The position numbers were made by a program, and so were the translations under genes. This document shows, in pieces, positions 10,623-22,677 of a stretch of DNA of 64,000 nucleotides (positions are counted from its first letter, which is position 1; the number at the start of each line of letters is the position of its first letter). The stretch spans positions 248,001 to 312,000 of the forward strand of contig JAPEIS010000016.1 in NCBI GenBank assembly GCA_029531795.1, written 5' to 3'. Origin of the DNA: Sclerotinia nivalis (taxonomy: Eukaryota; Ascomycota; Leotiomycetes; Helotiales; Sclerotiniaceae). Below the pieces are notes generated by a model. The model did no database searches, was not told the DNA's origin, and saw only the letters and a list, made by a program, of their open reading frames with translations.

Positions 10623-12263
10623 ATGCCCAACAAGTAAGTCGAGCCATTCATCAATTCACTCGACCATTCACTGGTTCAAACAATCATTCCTTCATATAGT
10701 CTGAAGTTCATTCAAACAATTATTCAGGGAGGGGCATTCGTTCATTCTAATTTACTTTACTAATACTTTGCCTTGTTCATTAGGAAATGGAAGGAGCAGA
10801 GCCCGGAGCAGGAAGATGATTTAGTGGATCTTGTACGTGTTATTTGTCCCTCCGTCTATCTCGTTTGTATACTCATGCTGACAGGTTTTGTACAGACTCC
10901 CTCAGGCTTCAAATACCCTTTTGTAGCCCCATCTCCCGAGACACGCCGAACTGTAAGTACCTATTCCACACATACGAGCATTGCCTCCTGTTTGCAGCCT
11001 GTTATAACCACATTGGGTCAAACGAGAACATGGGGGCACAGCCATCTATCACCTCAAGCCTTCGTCTCAGGCATAAGCAAGCGCCTATAGGACACCGTGG
11101 GTCATAAACCTTCCTACTTTGGAAAGGGGGCAATTCTCTGAATGCGAAGCTACTTGAGTTCCTTGTGTGGCAAAACTTTTGTTCTGGAAACACCTACGAC
11201 TGTAGTGGTCAATGAGGTGCTAGCCTGACTCTCGAGCTGTGACGCTTATCGAGAGGTGCCTTTACACCTTGTGTGCGGCTTTACAGGGCACTAGTGCGAA
11301 CCCTTTTCAGGACAGCTGAAATAAGATTCGCTGTCACTTCATTTGTTTTGCCAGATGCTGGGCGGGGTCCACAATGATCATGAGGTACTTATTCAGTCTT
11401 GTAACATTGGCTGACATGCGCGTGGCCGTAGATGGCCGGATCGAGGAAGTCGCGGAAGCGAGAATTAGAAGAGAAGGAGAGAGAGAAGGAGAAAGAGAAG
11501 GAGAGAGAGAAGGAGATGGAGAAAGAGAAGGAGGAGAGAGAGAAGGAGAAATCGAGTCAAATCACAAAAGTAAGAACTCATTCCCTTTTTCTCTGTTTTG
11601 TTCTCCAGACTTTTTACCTCTTTTTATTACTTTTTCGGTTTCGTCACATGAAGTTTTCATTCATCTATCCATCCATCAAGCCAGCCGGTCAACAATCATT
11701 ATGCATCTATTCGGTTATCTGGCATCCCAGGTCATCCAACCGTTCAGTTGTTGACTCGCTTGTTCACTCGCTCACTCATCTATTTATTCATTTCTCTATC
11801 AGTTCACTTATCCATTCGTCCACTTGTTCATCTACTCCTTCATCTACTGGTTCAACACTATTTCCTGCCAGTTTAACTACTTCGGCAGCTCCATTGACTA
11901 GCACAACTTCAATATCATCCGTTCAAATGTACTGATTTGTATATAGAATCAGATATCATTCGAGCAGAGAAAGCTAAAGAACTGGAAGGATATTTGTTCA
12001 GTTGTAAGTAGATTCTAGACACTATCCCTTCAATTCTAACCCGGAAACATACTGATACTTTGTAGACTGAACAGGCCGTGATAAACACTGTATGTTCATT
12101 TTGAAAACATCCTTGATAAATATTTTTGAGCTAATTATTATGTTAGGCTAGAAAAATCATATCTTATGCCTTGGTGGCTTTTTTGATTGCTATTTTGTGG
12201 CTTTTCATAATTAGTAGTCTTGGCTTGTTTGGCTGGTTAGCGATGAAAAAATCCATATCCTAG
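10623..12263 (+). CDS. Candidate mini-exon gene for a small tail-anchored protein
   Basis: A tentative model joins seven short exons: 10623-10633, 10784-10832, 10896-10952, 11355-11384, 11432-11569, 11947-12003, 12066-12089, with a last exon 12147-12263. Apart from the first junction, inside a codon, all junctions are phase 0 and no stop occurs, giving 160 residues. Donors are GTAAGT, GTACGT, GTACTT, GTAAGA and GTATGT. The predicted protein has a short N-terminus (MPNKKWKEQSPEQE), a very charged Lys/Glu/Arg helix or coiled coil (11453-11550) and a C-terminal hydrophobic segment (ISYALVAFLIAILWLFI) followed by KKSIS, like a tail anchor. I recognise no family. The 402-nt and 377-nt introns are longer than the rest and may hide exons, and the first part may belong to another gene. 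Confidence 0.35.
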
Positions 12264-13149
12264 GCGGTTCTTTTGGGGAGCTGGGAATGGGGTTTGAGAG
12301 CGATGTTCTTAGGAAGGGTTTCAGTTAAGATGTGCCGATTGCGAGACTCCCGAGCAGACTGGTCTCAGAAATTCACGATCAACAAAAATTGTCCTGGGCC
12401 CTTGGATGTTAAGCTGCACCTTCCGTGGAACATAGAACTTCAATTACCTCCATTTATTGAGTGGCATGGTTGAGTTCTTCGACCGCCAGGATGTTCCATC
12501 TTTCTTTACTTCTAGAGTAGATCCTATTTACTATCTAAATATGTGAAGATGTCGTTCACGAATTTGCTTATTGTGTGTTGATCTTCTACTTCCTTTCTTG
12601 TCTCTGTGATCAATGATCACGGCTGAGCCCATTGCAGCGGTATGTTTGCATAATTTGTTTCGACTTCTTCGCCCAAGAAATATGGGATGAGCAACCAACA
12701 GATGCTCTATCGAATCGATGCAAGTCCATGATTTTTTCGGGTTCCAGGCTTAATAATCAGCGATTGAAGATGTTGGGCGATCAAAAGGTCACATTTTGTT
12801 TCAGCTCACAGGAACGGTAAATGTGTTCTTGCACCGCAAATGTTGCAGTCAATCACGTTCTGGCCTCACTGTCAATGATTCAGAAACGGGCAACTGTTAC
12901 CAAAGATTATTCTATATCGCCACGAGAGGAACATCGTGAACCAAGAGTGTCGAAACTCATTCCAAAATCGTTTGTATTGCGGGCTAGGTGCTACTAGTAT
13001 CGAATTGTAATGTGAAGTCCAAAGACGACAATCCCAAGCTAGAAAATGGATCTTCGTCCGCCATGTTGGGAAATGACTCGGTCATTGTCGGTACGACTTC
13101 CGTAATCGTCGTATCCGATCAGAAACGTTTATGATCGTATTGAGGTTAT
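12264..13149. other. Intergenic, no supportable gene
   Basis: Short open frames at 12273-12473 and 12632-12820 show no motif I can name. The stretch lies between the mini-exon candidate and the 3' end of the regulator relic. Confidence 0.4.
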
Positions 13150-14850
13150 TCACAAAAGAGATTCCCGTGAGGGCGCTTGGATTGCTACGCAATTGACCCC
13201 TAAATTAAAGGTTGTATTGCGCATCAAGGTTCGAAAGAACCATTGAGTGCGAATGGCCTCAATATAGAAGCCTTCGCTTAAGTGAGGATCACATGCTTTA
13301 AGAGCACGTGAATACCAACAGTCATCAAACTCGGGTTCAAAGACTCCGATGGGACACATAATCCCAAATCGTTATCTAATTCTAGTAGGGAGAATTCTCT
13401 GATGTCTCTTGAGGCATTGGCGAATAGTTGTACTAAAGTCTTTGCATTATTAGCAGCTATATCGCTTACCTCAGCAAGAGTTTGTAGACGATCGAGGCCC
13501 TTTCCTACGGCTTGCATGAGTTGCTTTCGGGTCAGTTGGCCAGCCGTTAGGTCAAGGATCTGACCAGCATCTTCATCCTGATCAACTAGAAAGCTGCCAT
13601 GTGTACAGACGGTCAAGAGAAGCACAGAGGCTTCAAAAGTGTTGAAGATAATAACGCCGAAGCGCGTATGATAATTGCTGAATCTTGAATGGAGAGCGGA
13701 AATTGCCTCTAGCTCTTTCAATGCCGCTACCGCCAAAGTTTTCTTTTGCGATTGAAGCAAGACTTGCTTCTAGGGGGCGAGACTCGCTATCTGACTTGGC
13801 TTCAGCAATAGCAGCGGCCGGAAGTTTTAGCAGATTGAATCGAAGATGCAGATGTGCAGATATGTCTCTGCATGGGAAGTTTTGGGAGTCAACTATCCCA
13901 ATATGTTTGAGGTGTCAGGGCGAAATATGGTGGGAGGCTAGGAAGGTATTCGGCGCAGAATTTCTCATATCTCTGTTCGGCTTGCGTGGGATCGTAGTCG
14001 GTGTTCTGCTTAGGTCCGACGTTGCTCCAGAATCTAGCTAACCTGACTTGTAAGAGACGCTCGGTGAACATGTCCGGCCTATCAAAGTCACCATTGGTGT
14101 AATCACTGTTTGGGACTAGATGCATGCGAGGTAATGTTTTTGCTACCAGATATTCTTGTAGGAACGGAATACGGTCGAGTTGTCGGGATAAATAACTATA
14201 CATCAGGAAGTTTTAGCGATGTGCTGGTACGGGGCCGGGAAGACGAAAGGGTAATTTACCTGTCCAGAATGTACAGACTGCAGAATACCCTTCTCCGCAT
14301 TTCTTTTTGCAATTCACAGCCCTTTTCGTCAGGTTCAGATGACTCTCTGTGGATTCCAGCCTTTTGAGCCGCTTGACTTGCAGACACAATCCCCTCCCAA
14401 AATTGGTCTATCTTCCCTTCATACGAGTACTTCATTGCCGCAAATACGAGATGCTGAACACAGACCAAGGAGCCTTTCCAATCGAGAGCAATGCAATGAT
14501 TAGCTAGACATTCTCCCACTTCATCGCATATTTTACGGATCTTGGGAAGTGATATGTCGCAAATGGTATCGATAGTGTGCGAAGACGAGGGAAGGAATTG
14601 TGCGGCATACAGGTATATTCGGAGAATGAGAACTGCAAATTCAATGTCTGTTACTGGTAAGGGACGGCTTTTATTCCACCATTCTTGGTGGCTCGTCAAG
14701 AAGCTGCACAGGCTTTTCAGATCTGGATGTCTGTCACTCTCGACCGATTCAAACCTGTGTTTGCTTTCCCCCGTCTTTCCGCATCCTGAGCTGCTTTGAC
14801 TATTTGCTTGCGTGCATGTTTGTACTTCTTATCTCTCTATTGAATCGTAT
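13150..14850 (-). pseudogene. Fungal-specific transcription factor (fungal_trans domain), truncated and frameshifted
   Basis: Reading leftward from about 14850, the middle homology region of Zn2Cys6 regulators is clear. It holds AVLILRIYLYAAQFLPS, then QKAGIHRESSEPDEKG, then RRRVFCSLYILDR, the classic fungal_trans block. An intron follows (about 14260-14200), then SRQLDRIPF and VRLARFWSNVG. A stop and two frame changes occur near 13890 and 13740. Reading resumes with ISALHSRFSNYHTRFG and FNTFEASVLLLTVC, the usual C-terminal helices. No N-terminal C6 zinc cluster was found upstream, where a stop interrupts the frame near 14833. As a former cluster regulator it would have controlled the neighbouring PKS, P450 and transporter genes; that role is inferred from position only. 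Confidence 0.78.
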
Positions 14851-15144
14851 CATTGGTTCCTCCTCCTCAAAAGAAGAGCGGCAACTGCTCAATTACATAG
14901 ATAGGCTTAGGTTTCCACGAAAAAGCCGAGGTATATCAGTACCGGCCTTCTTTTTCCGTCCTAGTAGTCCCAGAAAACAGACTACTTCATCATCCTGCAA
15001 ATATAACTTCCAAACAACTCCTATCAAAGAAACCATATAGCTTTGAATAGCAACTTCGACATGGCGCTGTTGCAATTTGATCATATGGATCGTATTCCGA
15101 AACAAGCGATGCTTATAAGGTTTTTCCCTCTGGCTTGAGTACAA

Positions 15145-16062
15145 ACTAGTAGAGAAGGCTTCAACCATAACACTATTTGTACTTGCGGTCGTCGCTGCTC
15201 GTATTCGTTTGTATATCCGCATTCGAATCCGAAAGCAGTTTTCTATTGGCGATGCTCTTATCGTCTTCGGTATCCTCTGCATCACCGCATCGATTGCTCT
15301 CCTTATGAACTACATCGACGATCTTTTCATGGCCGAGGCTTTGCTATTCTGGTCCTTTGAAATATATACCGAATTCCGAGGGACTTTACTCAGCGTATAT
15401 ACCACTACTCAGAGCGTTTCACCACAGACCTGATGTGTGCTTGGGGCGCGATCGTGAGCGCTGAGTTTAGTTTTCTGTTCTTCTTCAAGAAATTGGTAGG
15501 TAAAATCAGGAGCATGATTCGCTATTGGTGAATGGTTTTTCTACTGAACTTGGCAATTGTGGGATATGGAATGTCACTCCACATTTTGTCATGTCCATAC
15601 TTCAATAGCGCTAAAGTTTGTTAGTCTTTGCCTCTCTAAAACACTTGCTGATTGAGTGAATGCAGAAAAATGTGACCAAGGACCAGAAAAGACCGAGAAG
15701 GTCATGAAGTATGCTGTTTCTGAAGTGGCTCTTCATATCGTCTCTGATTTTGCCAGTTTATTCTCTTTAAATACATAGTCCGTATACTAAGCTTCAGTTC
15801 TTGTGATTCCTGTCTATGTGGTGTGGCAATTCAAAGTTAGCTGGACACAAAAAATTGCCCTGGGTAGTTTTCTCTGCCTCACCATTGTCATGTTTGCTGT
15901 AAGTGTGACTCGTGTCTCGGTCTCCGCCACGGCTCTAGTTACGATTGTGCATAGGAAGTTTATTGGATCGTCGTTGCTGTCGAAGCTGGTCTCATTCTGA
16001 CCGCTGGTACTACCTTATGTGCTCTATTTGTCTCCCATAAGAAGAATAACTCAATAAGTTAA
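15145..16062 (+). pseudogene. Rhodopsin-domain fungal integral membrane protein, broken
   Basis: The protein belongs to the large 7-TM family of fungal rhodopsin-domain proteins (PF20684; function largely unknown). Pieces in order are AARIRLYIRIRIRKQ and IGDALIVFGILCI (about 15180-15290), then DLMCAWGAIVSAEFSFLFFFKKLVGKI (about 15430-15510, here in a different frame), then VMKYAVSEVALHIVSD (about 15700), then IPVYVVWQFKVSW and LCLTIVMFAVSVTRVS (about 15800-15925), and finally a frameshifted end, VAVEAGLILTAGTT (about 15975-16015). Introns with GTAGGT or GTTTGT-like donors may explain one or two of the breaks, but at least two indels are needed. It lies between the regulator relic and the P450 relic. 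Confidence 0.72.
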
Positions 16063-16976
16063 CTCATACGACCAAAACAATAACGAATATTTATATAATA
16101 TGTGTAATTGAATACTTTTAATTGTTTAAATAAATAATTAAACAGTTGATAAATATTCAAAAACTGAATTTAGCTTTTGGATTATATTAAAATATTATTG
16201 AATAATAATCGAAAATGAAGACCGAATATTAAAACATTGATGATCAAATAATAACAATTGTAAATATATCAAATCAATATACCAAAAGTTACCATAAATA
16301 AAATCCGGAGTTAATTGTGCTGCATGCGCAACTCAATCCCCAATACAGACTCCCTCAATGTTATAGCACTAGCTGTCTAGTTTCAACTGCTCCAATAAAA
16401 TCCAATTATATGCCCATATCGACATTTCACCCGTTCTATATATTACCCGGAATATGGATGCTGCGGAAGTGATTTTTAATTCAAAAAGACTGCTAGAACT
16501 CCGTTCCTACTAAGACTTTAATACCAATACCTGACCATAAGAAGGAACCCTTCAGAGATATTATTATTAGCAACTGTTCATTGCGATTGCCAGTTTTCTT
16601 GAACTTTTAGTATTTGTTGCTTTCGAAACAGAAATTTATTCGAGACTATCTAAGACACTTGTCTGGGAGACAGCAAATCCCGTTTACAATCTCAAGCGAG
16701 CTTGGTTTGAGACTACTTCGTAGAGGGTCAAATTGGAGGGATCACAAGTAAATGAGTCTTTTCAAAGAATGGCCAAAATAATAACTCTTGGCATATTAAC
16801 TTGATACAAATGACATATTTACAATTATTATTATCTAATTACCGGGTATTTCAACATTCGGTATTCACTCTCAACCACTATCCAACAACGCCCCAACATA
16901 ATCTGGAAACCAAATTCATCCCTTCAGCATCCATCGACCACTCAATCATTATTCAAACAACTAAAGATATTCAGTT
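16063..16976. other. Strongly AT-rich intergenic tract
   Basis: 16080-16310 is composed mostly of A and T (TAATTATTAAA-like words) with no coding capacity. The rest up to 16976 is also gene-free. Such tracts in fungi can be RIP-eroded repeats or promoter spacers. Confidence 0.5.
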
Positions 16977-18834
16977 ATGGATACCATACAGGCTAGCCAT
17001 ATACTCGCTGCCGTCTTAATTGTAGAAACTAGTTTGCTAGGTTATTTTTTTCACACAACTCTATACAGCACGAATACACATAGTAAAGCTTCAGCAACAA
17101 AGCTATATCAGTTAATCCAATCTCCTTACTGTGAATTGGCACCGACTAACAAAAATTGCAGCACATTGCACCAAAACATTCCTTTCTTTTCGGCCACCTA
17201 CTCTTCCTCGCAAAGATGTCTAAACGCCTTCCAAAAGATGCTCATTACCAATACATATTCAGCGAGATCTACCGCGACCACTTTGAGTCTACAGGTGTAT
17301 ACTATTTGGATCTCTAGCCTATGACTGGACTTTTTATGTGTATTCATTCACCCACAACCGCCATTTCTGTAACGCAGACAAACCCTCCAATTTCGATGCG
17401 CAAAGTTGATCTTCTGCCACGATTTTTCAAGTCGATTACAGGCGGGCTATGTCTCTTCGATATGCCTGAAGATGAATGGAAGCCGTGGCGCGCGGTTTTC
17501 AGCAAAGGCTTCAATAATGAGCATTTCCAAAAGCTGGTGCCGGTATGTTGAAGGAGATTGGAGTTTATAAAGATATTTTGAGGTATATTATCGGTTACTT
17601 TTTTTCGCAATCACCAATTTCCAGCTTTTGACCGTCTAGTACACTTTGGTCCTTTATTCTGCTTTAAAGCCTTCTTGGTGCGCAATTACTAATTCCTGAT
17701 CTTGTAATAGGGAGCATGCCGAGAAAAGGGATATGTTCTACTTAGACAGTACGACACTGCGCCTCACTATGGATATGATTGGCAAGACAATTTTGTGCGC
17801 CATTTTTTCCTTTTCTACTCCTGAACCAATCTAAATAGAACAGAAATACTGAGCTTCATGCCTAACGCGGATATAACGCTCTTGCAGACTGCATGATCAG
17901 CCAAATTCGCTGGCACGAGCCTGCTGCTGCTATCGATCCCTTCAGTCGTATAACTGTCGCAAGATGGTACATGGAATGGTCTAACGGAAGGAAGATGGAT
18001 GCATATATCAGTGAAGAGTTAGATCGAAGATACTCAGAGTACAAAGCCGACTCCAAGGACTCCCGTAGCAAAGCAATCATGGAACTTATCTTGCAAGCAG
18101 AAATTGCCCCCGACTCCGACACCAAGCCCGACTCATTAGACCCAGACTTCAAGGCATTTGCGATTAGACAAATACGTTTGTTCGTTTTTTCGGGCCATGA
18201 TTCACTCAGTAGTACAATATGTCATATCTACCATCTACTTTCGAAGAACAGCGAGGCCATGCGAAAAGTAAGAGAAGAACATGATCATGTGTTTGGAAAA
18301 GAGATCGACGGAGCAAGCAAAATTCTAAAAACCAAACCGCATCTCGCAAATGATTTGCCCTACACAACAGCTGTGATTAAGGAAACGCTTCGGCTGTTTC
18401 CAGCAGCGTCAAGTTCTAGACAAGGATATCCAGGCATTACCCTTTATGATGACCAAGGAACAGCATGTCCTACCAATCACGCAGTTTGCTTCATAGACCA
18501 TGTAGGCATGCGCCGCGCACCTAAGTACTGGGTTAAACCTGAAGAATTCCTTCCACAGCGATGGATGGTAGACTCAGGTCATGAGCTGTACCCTATGAAA
18601 TGCGCGTGGAGGCCGTTTGAGTACGGACCAAGGAACTGTATTGCTCAGGGTTTAGTGATGATGGAGTTGAGGGTTTTGTTTGCGTGTACTGTAAGAGAGT
18701 TTGTGCTGGAAGATGCATATGAGAAATGGGATAGGGCCCATCAGAGGGAAGGATTATTGACGTACAGGGGAGAAAAGCATATCAGATTGAGGAAGCAGCA
18801 GCACATCCAAGTGCCCATTATCCATGTCGAGTGA
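16977..18834 (+). pseudogene. Cytochrome P450 monooxygenase with nonsense codons and frameshifts
   Basis: A membrane-anchored P450. The N-terminal TM anchor (about 16990-17070) is out of frame with the body, which starts near HSFLFGHLLFLAKMSKRLP (about 17180-17230). Breaks: TAG at 17315-17317 where Trp is expected before PMTGLF, loss of one G near 17541, and TAA at 17863-17865 where Gln is expected before RGYNAL. Introns are likely at about 17582-17711 and 17790-17840. The last 313 codons are open and hold the hallmarks: the I-helix FSGHDSLSST, ETLRLFP (ExxR), FLPQRW, and the haem loop FEYGPRNCIAQG with the cysteine ligand. Both nonsense changes fit CpA-to-TpA substitution. It was probably the oxidase of the dead cluster. 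Confidence 0.88.
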
Positions 18835-20054
18835 GGATAGCAAATGTTTGACATGGAGAATCGGCTAGAGTAAGTGGTGACTTGAATTGTCTGTGAATTG
18901 GTGACAGCAAAGGTCTGGGCCAGAGTTAGCAACTAGTTAAATAAGTTATGTTTAATGACTGAGAAGACATTCTGAAAACAACAATATCCCTGTGCCTAGA
19001 AAATGGGATGCTTGGTGTTACCACTACGATCTTAACCATGATCATAGACTGAAATAGATAAGAACTTAGTGATTTATCTTCTCGAGAAAGGCTAGCATCA
19101 TAAAACCACCATGATGAGGTCAAACAGCTGTGCTCTTGTCTAGAAATACTCATTTCATTTCAAATACCTTCGATCTCTATCTCACTCATCACCAATCCTG
19201 GTCCTAGGTATCCTGTGTATGTAGGAGCTCATGGCCCCGTCAAGAGGCTACTCTGTAGCCTTTTGCCTTTATCAATACTAGGGAAAGACTAGTATCCATG
19301 AGCAAGTACGAATCTTCGATTACTACACCCAATAGCTCCTTTTACTGACAAATCCTCGGTAGTCTGTATATAACACCATGGCTTTCAAATAGTTTCGAAA
19401 GACCTTCCAACCCTCAGTCACATACTGTTTATTGCAGCTACTGAGTGGCTCGAAGGGGTGCATACTGCGTATGCAACATCTTCCATGAGGTTAAAGAATG
19501 GAACCTAATGTATATACCAGTCTCTGAAAGAGCTATTAAGCTTTGAGAAGAATGCCATATACAGTCATAGGCTAGGTACGTACCGTGAACTTCAAATCAC
19601 CTCTGAATATTTGCTGCAATGTTCGTAGTATATCTCTAAAATGGTACACAGTGATAAGAATTTTGTAGCTATAACATGTAAAATAATAATCAATGGCTCT
19701 TTATGACATATATAATACTCAAATGTCAATCTTAAGAAAAATCGGATAGGTGTAAGATCCCACGCTAACCTAGGTTAGACTAGCGAGATATCTAGACTAA
19801 AGATCCAAAGTGCTTGTAGTTCTCAGTCTGACAATTGATATTCTCGCGACGCGTTCTGAGATATAACCAACGATTTTTCGGAACACCATACCATACCTTG
19901 AGACTGCGCAACTCCTATTGTTATGATCGCATAACTCCGCAGCTTGTTATGAGTGGCTTTTGAGCTGTTTGCAAATTCAAAATCGTTCTTTCGCACGCTC
20001 CAAGGAACGATTGATCAAATTGATACTTCCAATATTTATTAACTCGATATCAAA
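18835..20054. other. Intergenic, no gene seen
   Basis: About 1.2 kb marking the boundary between the decayed cluster and the housekeeping block. No coding or repeat signal stands out. Confidence 0.5.
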
Positions 20055-21895
20055 ATGACTACTCGCAACCCTCCCCAGTCTTTTATTTCGAGTTATGCTC
20101 CGCGATTGCGCACATATGCAAATTCGCTGCTTACGCCAGTCATACAACCAGCGACAGCTGTTGCGGCACCACTCGGTCGGACAACCAAAAGAGGAACTAC
20201 GGCAATAAATTATGCGGAGGATGGATACGACTATGAGGAGGATGAAGATGATGAAAACAAGAGAAGGCCTACGGGTTTAAGGAGTTTACGAAGAGAGGAT
20301 ATTGGACAAGCAAAACAAGACCCCGCGGACAAGGTTGGCAAGGAAGCTACTGCGCCAGTAGAGGTTCAGGGAATATGGAGAGATTGGATGGGCAAGCAGA
20401 GGCCTGGAAAGACCGACATGCAAAACTATGCACAAGTAGCATTGCCATTGACGTTAATCCCGATTCGAATCGACCTCGATATTCCTTCCTTCACACCTCC
20501 CGCGCCTCTACCAGTTCCTGTAAATATTCAAGTCTCATACCCTACGATTGATACTTCCCTCCCTGTATACAAGCCGCAAGAGACGACAGTGCCGTATCGC
20601 TTGAAGGATGTGTTTTTGTGGAATTTACACGAGACGTTGACGACCACAGATCAATTCGCGCAAACCATGGTACAAGATTTGGACTTACCAAACAGAGGAC
20701 AAATGGCGGCGGAAATCAGCAAGCAGATCCGTACACAGCTTGAAGAATACGCTGGTGTGGCTCTTCATCCACTCTTTCATTCACAGCAGACGGCAACGGC
20801 AAACGGCACTTTAAACACCATCAAACAAGGACCATCATCTCGAGATGCTTCAAACACACCTGCTGCCGCAAGTGGAAATGCCACTCCAATGCGAAATGGC
20901 ATTAGTCAATCTAATGGACTTTCAACCCCTGCTAAACCTCCCGCTGCACAATCGCAAGATATTACCGCCACTGCTACCTCGATACCACCCGATTCTGATG
21001 AATATAACCCTGATGACATGTACCGGTGCATCATTAATCTAAATATCAACCTCTCGAACCATCTCTATACAGACAGGTTTGAATGGTCATTACTACACCC
21101 TCCTGGGACAGCTGAAATTTTCGCAAAACAGACCTGTGCAGACCTTGGATTACCTGGTGAATGGGTCCCGGCCATGACACACGCCATCTATGAAGCAGTT
21201 TTAAGACTGAAAAAAGAGGCATGTGAAAGTGGTGGTTTGGTTGGTGGTTATGGAGGAGATATACCCAATGATGCTGCACATGGCAAGGATGCCGGGTGGA
21301 GATATGATAATGAACATCTAGCAGATGAATGGGAGCCAAAGGTTGAGGTTCTGTCGAAAGAAGAAATTGAGAAACGTGAGGGAGATAGGGAAAGACAGAT
21401 TAGGCGAATGAGGCGAGAAACTGCTCGATTTTCCTCGAATTCCGGGATGGCAGGTGGTCTTCCGACACCAGGTGAGAATAGAGGATACTTTGATGAGCCA
21501 CCAGCTGAAGAACGTATGGGACGTGGTGAGAGGAGTAAGAAGAAGAGGCGTTTTAGAAGTCTTAGTCCACTGGGGAGATCTGGGACACCCGGTGGAAGAG
21601 GCACACCAGATACTGGTGGTATTAGTGGGTATGGTGGAGGTGGTGGTCTCACTGAATTCGAGCGGAATAGTTGGAGATGCTCTCACTGTAAAGTCTGGGG
21701 AACATCAGTTTGGTGTGTCAGGGACGGACCTTCCGGACCAAGAGTAAGTTACCTCCATTTTTTGATGATCACAATACTAATAATTTTCAGACTCTTTGCA
21801 ATAATTGTGGACTCCTGTTTGAACGAGATCGCAAACTACCTCGATGGGCCAAGGATCTGCACAGACAAGACATCCGCTCAAGTGATTACAGGTGA
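20055..21895 (+). CDS. SNF5/Sfh1-family chromatin remodelling subunit with C-terminal GATA-type zinc finger
   Basis: Core subunit of an RSC or SWI/SNF nucleosome remodelling complex. There are two exons: 20055-21743 and 21791-21895 (597 residues). The SNF5 domain shows its two repeats: TVPYRLKDVFLWNLHE...DQFAQTMVQDLDLP (about residues 175-230) and MYRCIINLNINLSNHLYTD...FEWSLLHP...FAKQTCADLGLP (about 318-380). The C-terminus is a GATA-type finger, CSHCKVWG (about 541) ... TLCNNCGLLFERD, split by the intron between its two cysteine pairs. An acidic patch (YDYEEDEDDE) follows the N-terminus, and a basic Ser/Arg region precedes the finger. Without the intron the frame would run on and lose the second half of the finger. 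Whether it is Snf5 or Sfh1 is not settled here; size and layout favour Sfh1. Confidence 0.9.
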
Positions 21896-22677
21896 AGACA
21901 ATTCCACTGGTTCTTGCATAAGCGGGTATGGGAGATTTCTGCTTTAATTTTCATGGATTTAGGGATGCTTGCTTTACTAGGAGTCTGAGATGGGGAGCTT
22001 TATATCACATGGCGATGTGGTAATATGATATGGATCACAAATGATTTACTTCTGGCACACAGTGAGGATATGTTTGAGTAGGGATGGAAAAGTCATTTTC
22101 ATAGAGCAGTGACTTTCTAAAAAGAAACTTTTGTACAATAAAGAGCTTAGGCCAATTAATGAAGTCTGATCAGGAATATGAGTATGAAATTCTTGCATTC
22201 ATTAGATATGTGAATGTATTGTAGTAAAGATTTTTTGGGGTATGTTGCAAAGTGGTAAATTAGTTCATGGATGATCACAATGCAAGATCTTACATCCCTT
22301 GCCTTATTTGCTCTGTTGTTTATTTACATAAAAGTCTTTTTGTGATTACACTAGATAATGACCAACTCCCCGGATCTCAACCAATGCCGGACCAGGGGTG
22401 AGTAACATCGGGCCGGAAGAGAGCAGCTCAATCAAAGCTAATACCGAACCCTATCCTGGTGACAACCAGGTTTTTGCAAAGAAACAGAATCACTCCCTGA
22501 CCACCATCTATACCCCATATTCAGATATTTGATTCCCTCGCCCTGGACTGCATCTAAATGAGTCAAGGCAAGTAGTCCACGGATATCCCTATCCTTTATC
22601 AAAACCATCCATCCACCCATCATTCATCCAACCACCCAATCCCAGCCCCAGTAATAGCAAAAACTCCTCCCAAAAAT
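21896..22677. other. Convergent intergenic region
   Basis: Lies between two convergent 3' ends. No gene is supported. Confidence 0.5.
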
